Positions 1 through 9,640 are shown, counted from the stretch's first letter. The stretch: DNA of 64,000 nt from Streptococcus sp. 596553 (GCF_900411395.1 NZ_OXCQ01000003.1:62001-126000), one strand, 5' to 3'. Numbers and translations: made by a program. The notes: generated by a model not told the origin, from the sequence alone.

Positions 1-609
1 TATCCCCTAGGTCATTCCTATTCTGAGCAGGACAAACGAACTATTCTTGACTTAGCTGCCAAGTATGGTGTCTATATTGTAGAGGACGATTATCTGGGGG
101 ATTTGGATTCTAAGAAGGGCCAGACCTTCCACTATCTGGATACAGAGGAGCGGGTTATTTACATCAAGTCCTTCTCAACCAGCCTCTTTCCAGCCCTGCG
201 GATTACGGCACTCATTCTGCCAAATGCTATCAAAGAAGCCTTTGTGGCCTACAAAAATATCCTAGACTACGACAGCAATCTCATCATGCAAAAGGCTTTA
301 TCACTCTATATCGACAGTCAACTGTTTGAGAAAAACCGTCTGGCTCGCTTGGCCAATCAGGAAGCTTACCAGAAGCAAATCGAGGAAAGGTTAGCTAAAT
401 TGACTTGCCCCCTTCCTCACTTTCCTCTTCACGATGGTGTATTGCTAGACCTACGACGATACCCTAAAATTGCCAGTCTCAAACATAGTCAACTGGGCTT
501 GGACTTCTTTGAAAAGGCCTATTTGAGCGCCTGCCCTTATCAATTTGCCAAGGTGTCCCTAGACGATTTAGAAAATGTTTTAAACTATTTAAAAGCAGAA
601 TTGGATTGA
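1..609 (+). CDS. MocR-like (GntR/aminotransferase-fold) protein, C-terminal part
   Basis: The reading frame is open from base 1, so the N-terminus (expected GntR-type winged helix) lies outside the window. About 202 residues are visible. They match the large domain of fold-type I aminotransferases as found in MocR regulators: VEDDY near residue 33 of the visible part, then YIKSFSTSLFPALRI. In the family the second motif reads FSKSL, and the lysine forms the Schiff base with pyridoxal phosphate. Here that position is threonine (codon 178-180), so aminotransferase chemistry is unlikely; it may act only as a regulator or be decaying. It is convergent with the next gene and shares a terminator hairpin with it. 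Confidence 0.75.
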   Translation, partial: YPLGHSYSEQDKRTILDLAAKYGVYIVEDDYLGDLDSKKGQTFHYLDTEERVIYIKSFSTSLFPALRITALILPNAIKEAFVAYKNILDYDSNLIMQKALSLYIDSQLFEKNRLARLANQEAYQKQIEERLAKLTCPLPHFPLHDGVLLDLRRYPKIASLKHSQLGLDFFEKAYLSACPYQFAKVSLDDLENVLNYLKAELD

Positions 610-627
610 CTTCCAACTCTGCTTTTT
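591..627. terminator. Bidirectional terminator hairpin
   Basis: AAAAGCAGA and TCTGCTTTT form the stem, with a partly paired middle, between two convergent genes. It overlaps the last codons of the MocR-like gene, and a T-run is present on both strands. Confidence 0.7.
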
Positions 628-628
628 C

Positions 629-1444
629 TTATTCTTCAACTTCTGTTAGACTTGCTGCTTTTTCAAGATAGCTTTGGTAGGTTCCTTCATCCTTGAGCTT
701 TTGGATGACCTTGTCCACCACTTCTTTCAAATCAGCACTATTTTTTCTAAGAGCTACTGCATTGGCTTCGCCGTCCTTCATCTTCAAGCTGACAGTTGCG
801 ACAGCTAGGTCAGCGTTTTTAGCAGCATAACTAAGGGCAACAGGCTCATCCATGTGAACAGCATCTACTTTTCCAGCCTGCAATTCATTGACTGCCTCAC
901 CCATATTGGTTAGGGAAGTCAATTGAGCTTTTGGCAATTGTTCCTTGACCATAGACTCTGGAACAGTCCCTTTTTGAGCTGCAATATTAGCACTTTCAAG
1001 GCTAGTTAAATCCTTGTATTTTTCTACATCAGCCTTACGAACCAAGAAACTAATCTTGTTTTCATAGTAAGGGATTGAAAAATCAAAGACTTCTTTTCTC
1101 TCGTCAGTAGCGCTAATTCCTGCAACCGCTAGGTCAGCCTTACCAGTTTGAAGACTAGTCAAGACATTATCAAAACTCATGCTTGATATTTCCAACTTAA
1201 CCCCAAGTTCGTCAGCGATAGCTTGAGCCATATCAATATCCGCACCGACTACCTGATTTTTCCCATCAACCAAAGACTGAAATTCAAAAGGTGCATAGTC
1301 AGGACTGGTCGCCACAACCAATTTCCCTTTTTGCTTAATGGCCTCAACAGCTGACTGAGAACCATTCGAACCTGACTGGCAAGCTACTAAGAAGAAACTT
1401 GCAAGAAAACTACATAAAACAAATATCCATTTTTTTGATTTCAT
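629..1444 (-). CDS. Amino-acid ABC transporter substrate-binding lipoprotein
   Basis: A 271-residue family 3 solute-binding protein. A signal peptide ends in the lipobox LVAC, with Cys22 as the lipidated residue, so it should sit on the outer face of the membrane. The GKLVVATSPDYAPFEF start of lobe 1 and the DLAVAGISATDERK segment are typical of polar amino-acid binding proteins. No permease or ATPase gene adjoins it; the neighbouring pst operon serves phosphate. A matching transporter without its own binding protein lies about 50 kb away (51725-53268) and could be its partner, which is inference. The substrate cannot be told from sequence. Confidence 0.88.
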   Translation of the reverse strand: MKSKKWIFVLCSFLASFFLVACQSGSNGSQSAVEAIKQKGKLVVATSPDYAPFEFQSLVDGKNQVVGADIDMAQAIADELGVKLEISSMSFDNVLTSLQTGKADLAVAGISATDERKEVFDFSIPYYENKISFLVRKADVEKYKDLTSLESANIAAQKGTVPESMVKEQLPKAQLTSLTNMGEAVNELQAGKVDAVHMDEPVALSYAAKNADLAVATVSLKMKDGEANAVALRKNSADLKEVVDKVIQKLKDEGTYQSYLEKAASLTEVEE

Positions 1445-1548
1445 AAATAAACAACCTCTCTGTTAATTTTGTATAATTATAACGCTATCCAAGTTACTTG
1501 TCAAGTGTTTTTTGAATTTTTATCTTAAAAATATTTTTTTCATTCAAG

Positions 1549-1583
1549 AAAAGGAGCTATCAGTTGATTTCAAGCTCCTTTTT
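1549..1583 (-). terminator. Terminator of the pst-phoU operon
   Basis: AAAAGGAGCT pairs with AGCTCCTTTTT around a 14-nt loop. It lies just downstream of phoU on the minus strand, in the right place to end the operon transcript. Confidence 0.75.
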
Positions 1584-1601
1584 ATACAGATCCAACCTAT
1601 T

Positions 1602-2255
1602 TTATAGTTCGACAATCTTACCTGTTTCAAAGTAAACAACCCATTCACAGATATTCTTAGCATAATCTCCAATCCGTTCCAAGAAGGCAATAACTTGGAA
1701 GTAATCACGACCTGTAACAATGGCATCAGGATTTTTCTTGATTTCTTCTGTAGCCAAGTCACGAATGCTATCAAAGTAATGGTTGATTTTTTCGTCCATA
1801 GCTGCTACTTCATAGGCCTGATCCACTGAACCATTGAGATAGAGTTCAAGGGCTGCTTCAACGAAGTTTTTGACATCGCGACCCATTCTCTTGATTTCTT
1901 CTTCAACAGCTGGGATGCGTTGCTCCCCTTTCATACGAATTGCCGCTTTGGCAATGGAAACGGCATGGTCCCCCATACGTTCCAAGTCAGATACAGCCTT
2001 CAAGACTGTCAAAACAGTACGCAAGTCCTGAGAAACGGGTTGTTGAAGGGCAATCATTTCAAATGATTTCTTCTCCAATTTCACTTCGTATTCGTTTACT
2101 TCTGCATCGTCTTCGATGACTTCCTTGGCCAAATCACGGTCATGCGTGACAAAGGCACGCACTGTACGATTGATTTGGGATAGCACTTCTTGTCCCATAG
2201 CATAGAACTGGTTGTGCAATTTCTCTAAATCTTCTTCAAATTGAGAACGTAACAT
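1602..2255 (-). CDS. phoU: Phosphate transport regulator PhoU
   Basis: A 217-residue, all-helical protein with the two tandem PhoU repeats. The metal-binding helix signatures are visible as DLERMGDHAVSIAK in the first half and FLERIGDYAKNICEW near the C-terminus. PhoU proteins modulate the Pst transporter and its signalling. Two adjacent ATG codons are possible; I chose the second because it lies seven bases after AAGGAG (the first lies four after). It is the last gene of the pst operon, 11 nt after pstB. Confidence 0.95.
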   Translation of the reverse strand: MLRSQFEEDLEKLHNQFYAMGQEVLSQINRTVRAFVTHDRDLAKEVIEDDAEVNEYEVKLEKKSFEMIALQQPVSQDLRTVLTVLKAVSDLERMGDHAVSIAKAAIRMKGEQRIPAVEEEIKRMGRDVKNFVEAALELYLNGSVDQAYEVAAMDEKINHYFDSIRDLATEEIKKNPDAIVTGRDYFQVIAFLERIGDYAKNICEWVVYFETGKIVEL

Positions 2256-2266
2256 CATTTATCTCC

Positions 2267-3025
2267 TTATCCAAATTTTCCTGAAATATAATCTTCTGTT
2301 TCCTTATGTTGTGGGTTGAGGAACATCTTCTTGGTATCGTTAAACTCAATCAAATCTCCATCAAGGAAAAATCCTGTCTTGTCAGAGATACGAGAGGCTT
2401 GTTGCATAGAACGCGTAACCAAGAGCATGGTGTATTTATCTTTTAGGCCATACAAGGTTTCCTCAATCTTACCAGCAGAGATAGGGTCCAAGGCTGAAGT
2501 CGGTTCATCCAAGAGAATGATTTTAGGACTGGTTGCCAAGACACGGGCAACACAGACACGTTGCTGTTGTCCACCTGAAAGCCCGATAGCTGAATCATGC
2601 AGGCGGTCCTTGACTTCATCCCAGATAGAAGCACGTTGCAAGGCTTTTTCCACCGCTTCATCCAGAACCTGTTTGTCCTTCACTCCATTGATACGAAGCC
2701 CATAGACAACATTTTCGTAGATGGACATAGGGAAAGGATTCGGCTGTTGGAAGACCATACCGATTTCCTTCCGCAATTCAACTGTATCTGTACGGGGGCT
2801 GTAGATATTGTGACCATTATAGACTACTGATCCCGTTGTTGTCACCTCTGGATTGAGATCCCCCATGCGGTTTATAGCCTTGAGAAGGGTTGACTTTCCT
2901 GATCCAGATGGACCGATCAAGGCTGTAATTTCCTTAGGTTGGAAAGAGAGGGAAACACTATTCAAGGCCTTTTTTTGATTGTAGTAAACGGACAGGTCTG
3001 ACACCTGTAAAATCGCTTCTGTCAT
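2267..3025 (-). CDS. pstB: Phosphate ABC transporter ATPase PstB (copy with Arg in the H-loop)
   Basis: A 252-residue ABC ATPase. Walker [10 protein letters not shown] is at residues 38-46, the signature LSGGQQQR in the middle, and Walker [13 protein letters not shown] follows. The switch (H-) loop, which in nearly all ABC ATPases holds a histidine (VTHSMQQA in the second copy here), reads VTRSMQQA: Arg205, codon CGT at 2411-2413. That histidine normally contacts the ATP gamma-phosphate, so this subunit may hydrolyse poorly. It may pair with the other PstB as a heterodimer. It lies between the other pstB and phoU. Confidence 0.95.
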   Translation of the reverse strand: MTEAILQVSDLSVYYNQKKALNSVSLSFQPKEITALIGPSGSGKSTLLKAINRMGDLNPEVTTTGSVVYNGHNIYSPRTDTVELRKEIGMVFQQPNPFPMSIYENVVYGLRINGVKDKQVLDEAVEKALQRASIWDEVKDRLHDSAIGLSGGQQQRVCVARVLATSPKIILLDEPTSALDPISAGKIEETLYGLKDKYTMLLVTRSMQQASRISDKTGFFLDGDLIEFNDTKKMFLNPQHKETEDYISGKFG

Positions 3026-3037
3026 ACTGTTTCCTTT

Positions 3038-3841
3038 CTATCCAAAGTGTCCAGTTACGTAGTCATTGGTTGACTGTAGTTTGGCATTTTGGAAAATATT
3101 AGACGTCTTATCATACTCAATCAAGTCACCCAAATAGAAAAATCCTGTGTAGTCACTAGCACGCGCAGCCTGCTGCATACTGTGGGTCACGATGATGATG
3201 GTAAAGTCCTTCTTCAATTCCAGCATGGTTTCTTCCAGCTGAGCTGTCGCAATCGGATCCAAGGCTGACGCAGGCTCATCCATCAAGAGAATGTCAGGTT
3301 TGACCGAAATAGCACGAGCGATACAGAGACGTTGCTGCTGACCACCTGATAGGGTCAAGGCTGACTTGTGCAAATCGTCTTTGACCTGGTCCCAAAGGGC
3401 AGCCTGACGAAGAGAAGTTTCCACAATTTCATCCAAGACTTGCTTGTCCTTGACTCCTGCACGTTCATGAGCAAAAGTAATGTTGCGGTAGATAGACTTG
3501 GCAAAGGGATTTGGTCGTTGGAAGACCATTCCGATGTGCTTACGCATCTCATAAACATTGATTTCTGGACGATTAACGTCAATTCCTTGATAGAGGATTT
3601 GACCTGTTACCTTGGCAATATCAATGGTATCATTCATACGGTTAAGACTGCGGAGGTAGGTTGATTTTCCTGATCCAGATGGGCCAATTAAGGCAGTAAT
3701 TTTATTTTTTTCAAATTGCATATCGATGCCCTTGATGGATTCTTTTTTACCGTAGTAAACATGTAAATCCTTAGTAGAGAGGGCCACTTTCTCTTCAGGA
3801 AAGGTGATGATATGCTTTTCATCCCAATTATATTTTGACAT
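3038..3841 (-). CDS. pstB: Phosphate ABC transporter ATPase PstB (canonical copy)
   Basis: A 267-residue ABC ATPase with Walker [10 protein letters not shown] near residue 53, signature LSGGQQQR, Walker B ILLMDEPASALD and an intact H-loop VTHSMQQA. It has a short N-terminal extension compared with the other copy. It energises phosphate import through PstC/PstA. The gene follows pstA by 10 nt and precedes the second pstB by 12 nt, so all are co-transcribed. Two pstB genes in one operon are usual in streptococci. Confidence 0.96.
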   Translation of the reverse strand: MSKYNWDEKHIITFPEEKVALSTKDLHVYYGKKESIKGIDMQFEKNKITALIGPSGSGKSTYLRSLNRMNDTIDIAKVTGQILYQGIDVNRPEINVYEMRKHIGMVFQRPNPFAKSIYRNITFAHERAGVKDKQVLDEIVETSLRQAALWDQVKDDLHKSALTLSGGQQQRLCIARAISVKPDILLMDEPASALDPIATAQLEETMLELKKDFTIIIVTHSMQQAARASDYTGFFYLGDLIEYDKTSNIFQNAKLQSTNDYVTGHFG

Positions 3842-3851
3842 GGCTTCTCCT

Positions 3852-4736
3852 TTAGGCAGCGGTTAATTTCTTATGTAGGTAGCTTCCGAGTTTACGGGCT
3901 CCAAAGTTAAAGATGAGGATAAAGATGAGGAGCACGGCGGCAGAACCTGCTGATACGATGGTGCCATCTGGAATGGTTCCTTCACTGTTGACTTTCCAGA
4001 TGTGGACAGCCAAGGTTTCTGCTTGACGGAAGATAGAGATTGGACTCGTCACACTGAGAATATTCCAGTTAGACCAGTCAAGGGCTGGAGCAGATTGTCC
4101 TGCTGTATAGATAAGAGCCGCAGCCTCACCAAAGATACGACCAGAGGCCAAGACAACCCCCGTCACAATACCTGGTAGGGCTTCTGGAATGACGACATGG
4201 ACAACTGTCTCCCAACGAGAAATTCCAAGAGCCAGACCAGCCTCACGTTGCGTATGGTGAACGTGTTTCAAGCTATCTTCAACATTACGAGTCATCTGAG
4301 GCAGGTTAAAAACCGTCAAGGCCAAGGCACCTGAAATGATTGAAAATCCATACTCAAACTGAACTACAAAAATCAAGTAACCAAAGAGACCTACAACCAC
4401 AGATGGCAGTGAAGACAAGATTTCAATACAGGTTCTAACAAAGTTGGTCACAGGACCTTTTTTGGCATATTCAGCTAGGAAAATCCCAGCTCCCATGGAC
4501 AAAGGTACAGAGATAATCAAGGTAATTACCAAGAGGAAGAAGGAATTATAAAGCTGAATTCCAATCCCTCCACCTGCTTGGTAAGAAGATGATTTGCCAG
4601 TCAAGAAAGACCAAGAGATGTGGGGCAAACCACGAACCAAGATATAAAGAATCAAGGATGCCAAGATGGCAACGATAATTCCTGCAATCGAGTAGAGGAC
4701 AGCTGTTGCAATTTTATCTAATTTCTTAGCGTGCAT
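3852..4736 (-). CDS. pstA: Phosphate ABC transporter permease PstA
   Basis: A 294-residue membrane protein with about six hydrophobic segments and the binding-protein-dependent permease EAA loop (EAGLALGISRWETVVHVVIP). It forms the membrane channel with PstC. The start overlaps the end of pstC by 11 nt, indicating translational coupling. Confidence 0.95.
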   Translation of the reverse strand: MHAKKLDKIATAVLYSIAGIIVAILASLILYILVRGLPHISWSFLTGKSSSYQAGGGIGIQLYNSFFLLVITLIISVPLSMGAGIFLAEYAKKGPVTNFVRTCIEILSSLPSVVVGLFGYLIFVVQFEYGFSIISGALALTVFNLPQMTRNVEDSLKHVHHTQREAGLALGISRWETVVHVVIPEALPGIVTGVVLASGRIFGEAAALIYTAGQSAPALDWSNWNILSVTSPISIFRQAETLAVHIWKVNSEGTIPDGTIVSAGSAAVLLIFILIFNFGARKLGSYLHKKLTAA

Positions 4737-5643
4737 AGTTTTTCTTTCCTCTTTCTTTCGTAATCAATTTAATGACACTGTTGAAGGCCAAACTCATCAA
4801 GAGCAAGACTAAGGCCAGTGACCAGAGAACGTTATTGTCAACTGTTCCCATAACGGTATTTCCGATACCCATAGTCAAAACAGATGTCAAGGTCGCAGCA
4901 GGTGTTGTTAATGAAGTTGGGACAACGGCTGAGTTTCCGACCACCATCTGAATGGCCAAGGCCTCACCAAAGGCACGCGCCATCCCAAAGACCACTGCTG
5001 TGAAAATCCCTGAACGCGCTGCCTTCAAGGTCACGCGCCAGATGGTTTGCCAGCGAGTGGCTCCCATGGCCAAACTAGCTTCACGGTAGTGACGAGGCAC
5101 CGCACGTAAGCTATCAGTTGTCATAAAGGTTACTGTCGGTAAAATCATGACAAAGAGAACAAAAATCCCTGACAAAATCCCAAAACCAGTTCCACCAAAG
5201 ACACTGCGGACAAAGGGAACCACAACCTGCAAACCGATAAATCCATAGACGACTGAAGGAATCCCGACCAGCAATTCAATGGCTGGTTGCAAGATTCTAG
5301 CACCTTTTGGTGAGACCTCGGTCATAAAGACTGCCGCACCAATGGCAAAAGGAGTTGCGATAAGGGCTGATAGGATTGTGACAATAAAGGAACCCAAAAT
5401 CATGGGAAGGGCACCAAATTGTTTACCTGAAGGATTCCAAGTTTGGCCAAATAGGAAATCAAAGATATTGACTCCATTGACAAAGAAGGTCGACAAACCT
5501 TTTTGGGCTACGAAGATTAAAATCATAGCGACAATGATGACAATCAAAGACAGACAGGCAAAGGTCAAGCCTTTTCCTAGTTTCTCTAGACGAGAGTTCT
5601 TTGAGGGAGAAAGTAATTTTTTAGCTAATTCTTCTTGATTCAT
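4726..5643 (-). CDS. pstC: Phosphate ABC transporter permease PstC
   Basis: A 305-residue membrane protein with six predicted membrane segments and the EAA loop REASLAMGATRWQTIWRVTL, the partner of PstA. The ATG overlaps the pstS stop codon by one base (TAATG), which suggests coupled translation. Confidence 0.95.
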   Translation of the reverse strand: MNQEELAKKLLSPSKNSRLEKLGKGLTFACLSLIVIIVAMILIFVAQKGLSTFFVNGVNIFDFLFGQTWNPSGKQFGALPMILGSFIVTILSALIATPFAIGAAVFMTEVSPKGARILQPAIELLVGIPSVVYGFIGLQVVVPFVRSVFGGTGFGILSGIFVLFVMILPTVTFMTTDSLRAVPRHYREASLAMGATRWQTIWRVTLKAARSGIFTAVVFGMARAFGEALAIQMVVGNSAVVPTSLTTPAATLTSVLTMGIGNTVMGTVDNNVLWSLALVLLLMSLAFNSVIKLITKERGKKNYAR

Positions 5644-6521
5644 TAGTGACTCCCTTCTAGTGCTGTCACCGTTCCTACAGCATCTTTTTCAACCTTCATT
5701 TCCTTGACAGAAATATAGCCCATTCCCTTAACGATTCCGCTTTGCGCTTCATCTGAGAGGACAAAGTTGAGAAATTCTGCCACCAATTCGTTTGGCTGAC
5801 CTAGGGTGTACATATGTTCATAAGACCACAAAGGCCAGTTATTGGTTGTAACATTTTCTGCAATCGGCTCATAGCCGTTCAATTTCATGAGTTTAACAGA
5901 GTCATCCACATAGGCAAAAGCTAGGTAAGAAATGGCTCCTGGTGTCTGGGAAACAATGTTTTTGACCATCCCATTTGAATCCTGTTCTTGACTCTGCACG
6001 GCAGATTGGCCATCCATGACAACACTATCAAAGGTTGCACGCGAACCAGAACTTGCCGCACGGTTGATAATAGAAATGGCTAGGTCTTTTCCACCGACCT
6101 CTTTCCAGTTGGTCACTTGACCTGTGAAGATGCTACGGAGTTGTTCAGTTGTCAGATTTTCAACATCAACTTCCTTGTTCACAATTACCGCCAAGCCCGC
6201 TACAGCTACCTTATGGTCCACTAGAGCGGATGCGTTGATACCGTCTTTTTCCTCGGCAAATACGTCTGAATTTCCTACATCAACAGCTCCAGACTGAACC
6301 TGAGACAGACCTGTACCAGATCCTCCACCTTGGACGTTGACTGTTTTTCCAACGTGCAGAGAGCCAAATTCATCTGCTGCTGCTTCGACCAAGGGCTGAA
6401 GAGCCGTTGAACCAACAGCTGTCATGGATTCTCCACGATCAATCCAGCTAGCACATCCCGCTAACGAACCTGCCAGCAAAAGAGCCGCAAGGGATAGAGC
6501 GAGTTTTTTCCTTTTTTTCAC
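5643..6521 (-). CDS. pstS: Phosphate-binding lipoprotein PstS
   Basis: A 292-residue phosphate-binding protein. The signal peptide has the lipobox LAGC with Cys23 as lipid anchor. Phosphate-binding signatures are visible: the [18 protein letters not shown] opening, [14 protein letters not shown] and [13 protein letters not shown]. The start is GTG, preceded by AAGGAG at seven bases. It is the first gene of the operon; a BOX element lies about 95 nt upstream, possibly touching the regulatory region. Confidence 0.96.
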   Translation of the reverse strand: MKKRKKLALSLAALLLAGSLAGCASWIDRGESMTAVGSTALQPLVEAAADEFGSLHVGKTVNVQGGGSGTGLSQVQSGAVDVGNSDVFAEEKDGINASALVDHKVAVAGLAVIVNKEVDVENLTTEQLRSIFTGQVTNWKEVGGKDLAISIINRAASSGSRATFDSVVMDGQSAVQSQEQDSNGMVKNIVSQTPGAISYLAFAYVDDSVKLMKLNGYEPIAENVTTNNWPLWSYEHMYTLGQPNELVAEFLNFVLSDEAQSGIVKGMGYISVKEMKVEKDAVGTVTALEGSH

Positions 6522-6616
6522 TGTTTTTCTCCTTGAAAATAATGGTGAATGGTTTGAATTTTTTCAACTATTTATTTATGTTTTTCTTTTGAAAATTGGG
6601 AGCCAACTAAAGTTCT

Positions 6617-6770
6617 TATACTCAATGAAAATCAAAGAGCAAACTAGGAAACTAGCCGCAGGCTGCTCAAAACACTGTTTTGAGGTTGTGGATAGAACTG
6701 ACGAAGTCAGTAAGCATACATACGGAAAGGCGATGTTGACGCGGTTTGAAGAGATTTTCGAAGAGTATTA
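6617..6770 (-). repeat. BOX element (A-B-C) upstream of pstS
   Basis: The segment matches the pneumococcal BOX repeat read on the minus strand: boxA at the right end (AATACTCTTCGAAAATCTC), one boxB core with GACTTCGTC, and boxC ending in CATTGAGTATA at the left. The boxA core is diverged (CGATGTTGACGCGG on the plus strand). BOX elements are non-coding and fold as RNA. The rest of the 371-nt gap between rsmF and pstS holds nothing else I can name. Confidence 0.88.
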
Positions 6771-6892
6771 GCTTGGTTTAACTAGAAATTTGCTTAGTTA
6801 CCTTTCCACCAATTTTGACTTAAAATGAAAGACAATTTGAAAAAAATCCATACTTCCACTATAACATAGACAAGCTACTTTGACTAGCATTT

Positions 6893-8197
6893 TCACTTGA
6901 ATCTGAGGCCTTTAGGAAAATAATTTTTCAAACCATTTCCAGTCACCTTAGCAAAGCCCAAGCCATTTCCTTGAACTAAAACTTGGTACCAACCATTTGG
7001 CAGACTTTCCACCAGCTGAACGGTTTCTCCAGCGACATACTTTACAAACGCTTCTTGGTCAATTTCAACCGACTGCTTGACCTGACTCGGTTTCAAGGCT
7101 AGACCAAGAGCAAAACTAGGCTCAAAGCGTTTCTTCTTAAAGGTACCCAGATGCAGTCCATTCCGAGCAATCTTGAGTTTCCCTAAATCTGGCAAAAGTT
7201 CTGGCAGGAGATAGAGTTGGTCTCCAAAAGTCTGCAAGATACCCCTTAGATTGACCTTCAAATGTTTTTGGGCAAATTCCTGCCACAAAGTAACTTGTTC
7301 ACGGCTGAGATTACTCTTACTTGCCTTACATTTAGGTGCTGGATTGTCACCCTTAAACTGTAGATGGGCTACAAACTGACCCTCTCCCTTAAAATGATGA
7401 GGATACATCCGAGCCGTTTCTGGCAGGTCAATACCAGCTACCATTCCATTGATATGCTCTACTGGCAGCAAATCAAAATCATACTCTTCCAGCAACCAAT
7501 TGACAATCTCCTCGTTTTCCTCAGGAGCCCAGGTACAGGTTGAATAAACCAAGCGACCACCTTCAGCTAGCATAGTCACCGCATCCGCTAGAATTTCTCT
7601 TTGCAAACTTGCACATTGGCTCGGATAATCAAGGCTCCAATAGTCCATAGCATCTGGTTGCTTACGGAACATCCCTTCCCCTGAGCAAGGGGCATCTAGG
7701 ACAATGAGGTCAAAATAGCCCTTAAAAACCTTGGCCAAGCGGTCAGCAGATTCATTGGTCACCACGACATTTGTCGCTCCAAAGCGCTCCATGTTTTCTA
7801 CTAAAATCTTAGCCCGTTTGCTTGAAATTTCATTGGAAACAAGGAGACCCTCTCCTGCTAGATAGGCTGCCAGTTGGGTTGATTTGCCACCTGGAGCAGC
7901 GGCTAAATCCAAGACCTTCATTCCAGGACTGGGTTGGGCTACCTGAGCCACCATCTGGGCAGCGGGTTCTTGCGAATAAACCAAGCCAGTAGCATGCTCA
8001 GGCGATTTCCCTGAAACCTTCCCATAGTGACCCCAAGGAGTTTGAGGAATGGAATCAGGAAAGGAAACTGGCGCTTCTTTTAAAGGATTGACCCGAAAAG
8101 CCGAAACCGCTTCCTCCTCAAAAGAGGCAAGAAAATCTCTTGCCTCATCTCCTAGTATCTCTTCATATTTTTCAACAAATCCTTCTGGAAATTGCAT
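6893..8197 (-). CDS. rsmF: 16S rRNA m5C methyltransferase, RsmF/NOL1-NOP2-Sun family
   Basis: A 434-residue SAM-dependent RNA cytosine-C5 methyltransferase. It shows the SAM-binding segment VLDLAAAPGGKSTQLA, the DAPCSGEGMFRK motif and the second catalytic-cysteine motif YSTCTWAPEENEE. The C-terminal third resembles the RNA-binding domain of RsmF/YebU-type enzymes. Its ATG follows the stop of the upstream phosphatase gene directly (TAAATG). The exact rRNA target is inferred from the family. Confidence 0.9.
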   Translation of the reverse strand: MQFPEGFVEKYEEILGDEARDFLASFEEEAVSAFRVNPLKEAPVSFPDSIPQTPWGHYGKVSGKSPEHATGLVYSQEPAAQMVAQVAQPSPGMKVLDLAAAPGGKSTQLAAYLAGEGLLVSNEISSKRAKILVENMERFGATNVVVTNESADRLAKVFKGYFDLIVLDAPCSGEGMFRKQPDAMDYWSLDYPSQCASLQREILADAVTMLAEGGRLVYSTCTWAPEENEEIVNWLLEEYDFDLLPVEHINGMVAGIDLPETARMYPHHFKGEGQFVAHLQFKGDNPAPKCKASKSNLSREQVTLWQEFAQKHLKVNLRGILQTFGDQLYLLPELLPDLGKLKIARNGLHLGTFKKKRFEPSFALGLALKPSQVKQSVEIDQEAFVKYVAGETVQLVESLPNGWYQVLVQGNGLGFAKVTGNGLKNYFPKGLRFK

Positions 8198-8971
8198 TTA
8201 AGTTCTTTTCCTTTCGTAAATATAGGACTGAATTTCCTCCAGCATCTCAAGAGGCACCATCATGACCGGCTGTCTGGTTTGAAAATCAGGAGCTTTACCA
8301 GAAAGGGTCACCACCCGATAGCCCAGACCTTCCCCTAAAATACTAGCTGCAGCATAATCCCATGGTTGCAGATAAGTGACATAGGTCAATAAACGCCCTG
8401 ACAAAATCTTGGCAAAACTAATGGCCGCACTCCCATAGACACGAACACCAAGTACTGCTCGACTCAAATCAGCCAGCCCCCATTCGTTGGTTTCCAGCAT
8501 GCCACTATTTCCCGCAATGAGAAAATCTCCAAGTGGTTTGGCTTTAAAGGGAGCTAGGAGCTTATCGTTTCGACAAACTGGAAAGGCTCCACCACCATGG
8601 TAACAATCCCCTTTGACAACATCATAAATCAGTCCAAACTGCCCCTGACCATTTTCAAAATAAGCCATCATGACAGCAAAATCTTCCTGCTGAGCCACAA
8701 AATTATTGGTACCATCAATGGGATCAATGACCCAAACCTTGCCCTCTTGAACCGAGGCTCGCAGACAACCTTCTTCAGCACAAATCTTATCCTCAGGATA
8801 ACGAGACAAAATCTCACCAACCAAGAGCTCCTGAACTTCCTTGTCCAGTCTGGTCACTAAATCTGTTGGAGAGGACTTGGTCTCAACACGCAAGTCTTCC
8901 TGCATATGGTCAAGGATGTACTGGCCCGCCCTCTTGACAAGCTCTTTGGCAAATTCAAATTTACTTTCCAA
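8198..8971 (-). CDS. Inositol monophosphatase family protein
   Basis: A 257-residue Mg-dependent phosphatase of the IMPase/FBPase superfamily. Metal-binding motifs are clear: EEG in [15 protein letters not shown], and a C-terminal [10 protein letters not shown]. The open frame continues upstream to 9088, but the extra residues are unlike the family. I chose the TTG at 8971, which has AAGGAAAG seven bases upstream and yields the usual family length. That start overlaps the end of the UPF0223 gene by 11 nt. The substrate is unknown: inositol phosphate, another sugar phosphate or pAp-like compounds are possible. Confidence 0.85.
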   Translation of the reverse strand: MESKFEFAKELVKRAGQYILDHMQEDLRVETKSSPTDLVTRLDKEVQELLVGEILSRYPEDKICAEEGCLRASVQEGKVWVIDPIDGTNNFVAQQEDFAVMMAYFENGQGQFGLIYDVVKGDCYHGGGAFPVCRNDKLLAPFKAKPLGDFLIAGNSGMLETNEWGLADLSRAVLGVRVYGSAAISFAKILSGRLLTYVTYLQPWDYAAASILGEGLGYRVVTLSGKAPDFQTRQPVMMVPLEMLEEIQSYIYERKRT

Positions 8972-9239
8972 GAGAAATCTTTCCTTCCCCTTTTTCCTTG
9001 GCAGCCTGAACCGCTCGGTAAAGCGAATAGCCACTAACTGTTTCAAATTCTCGTCCCAAACGTTTCTCTTCGCTCTTGCTTGGCACAACCGCTTTGAATC
9101 CCTTATAGGAGCCCAGTAACTTTTGAGCCTCTACCTTGCTTTCATAGGCAGCTTCAACATCATTAAAAAAAGAAAGCACTGAAGCAAGTTCTTCAGTGCT
9201 CCACGACAAATCTAGTGGGTAACTATACTGTTTGTTCAT
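8961..9239 (-). CDS. UPF0223 family protein
   Basis: A 92-residue protein of the YktA/UPF0223 family, recognised by the [19 protein letters not shown] opening and the [15 protein letters not shown] segment. It is a small, mainly helical cytoplasmic protein of unknown function. It is sandwiched in an operon between spx (one-base overlap, TAATG) and the phosphatase gene (11-nt overlap). Confidence 0.9.
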   Translation of the reverse strand: MNKQYSYPLDLSWSTEELASVLSFFNDVEAAYESKVEAQKLLGSYKGFKAVVPSKSEEKRLGREFETVSGYSLYRAVQAAKEKGEGKISLGK

Positions 9240-9640
9240 TAACTAATACCAGCTCTCATTCTTGCTTCTTTTAGCTCTTGCTTACGGTAACTACGAGGGA
9301 GAAAAGCACGAATCTCATCTTCATTAAAACCGATCTGCATACGTTTAGCATCGATAATAATTGGACGACGCAAAAGACTAGGATACTGCTCAATCAAATG
9401 AAGTAATTCCGATACCGAAATACTCTCTACATCAATATTCAATTTTTGAAAAATTTTTGAACGAGTTGAAATGATGTCATCAGTACCATTTTCGGTCAAG
9501 GAAAGGATGTGTTGCAATTCTTTTCTTGTTAAAGGACTGGTCATAATATTGTGTTCCACAAAGGGAACCTTATGTTTTTCTAACCAGGCCTTAGCCTTAC
9601 GACATGATGTACAGCTCGGTGATAGAAATAGTGTAATCAT
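9239..9640 (-). CDS. spx: Spx/ArsC-family transcriptional regulator
   Basis: A 133-residue thioredoxin-fold protein with the CxxC redox switch at Cys10-Cys13 (SCTSCRKA) and the RRPIIID cis-proline loop. Spx proteins bind the RNA polymerase alpha C-terminal domain and redirect transcription under thiol or oxidative stress. Streptococci carry two Spx paralogues; which one this is cannot be decided here. A -10 box TATAAT lies at 9675-9680 on the minus strand. Confidence 0.92.
   Translation of the reverse strand: MITLFLSPSCTSCRKAKAWLEKHKVPFVEHNIMTSPLTRKELQHILSLTENGTDDIISTRSKIFQKLNIDVESISVSELLHLIEQYPSLLRRPIIIDAKRMQIGFNEDEIRAFLPRSYRKQELKEARMRAGIS

Noticed and set aside
8972..9088. Extended N-terminus of the inositol-phosphatase-family protein
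   Set aside because: The extra residues overlap the UPF0223 coding sequence and are unlike the family; the TTG at 8971 has a good ribosome-binding site.
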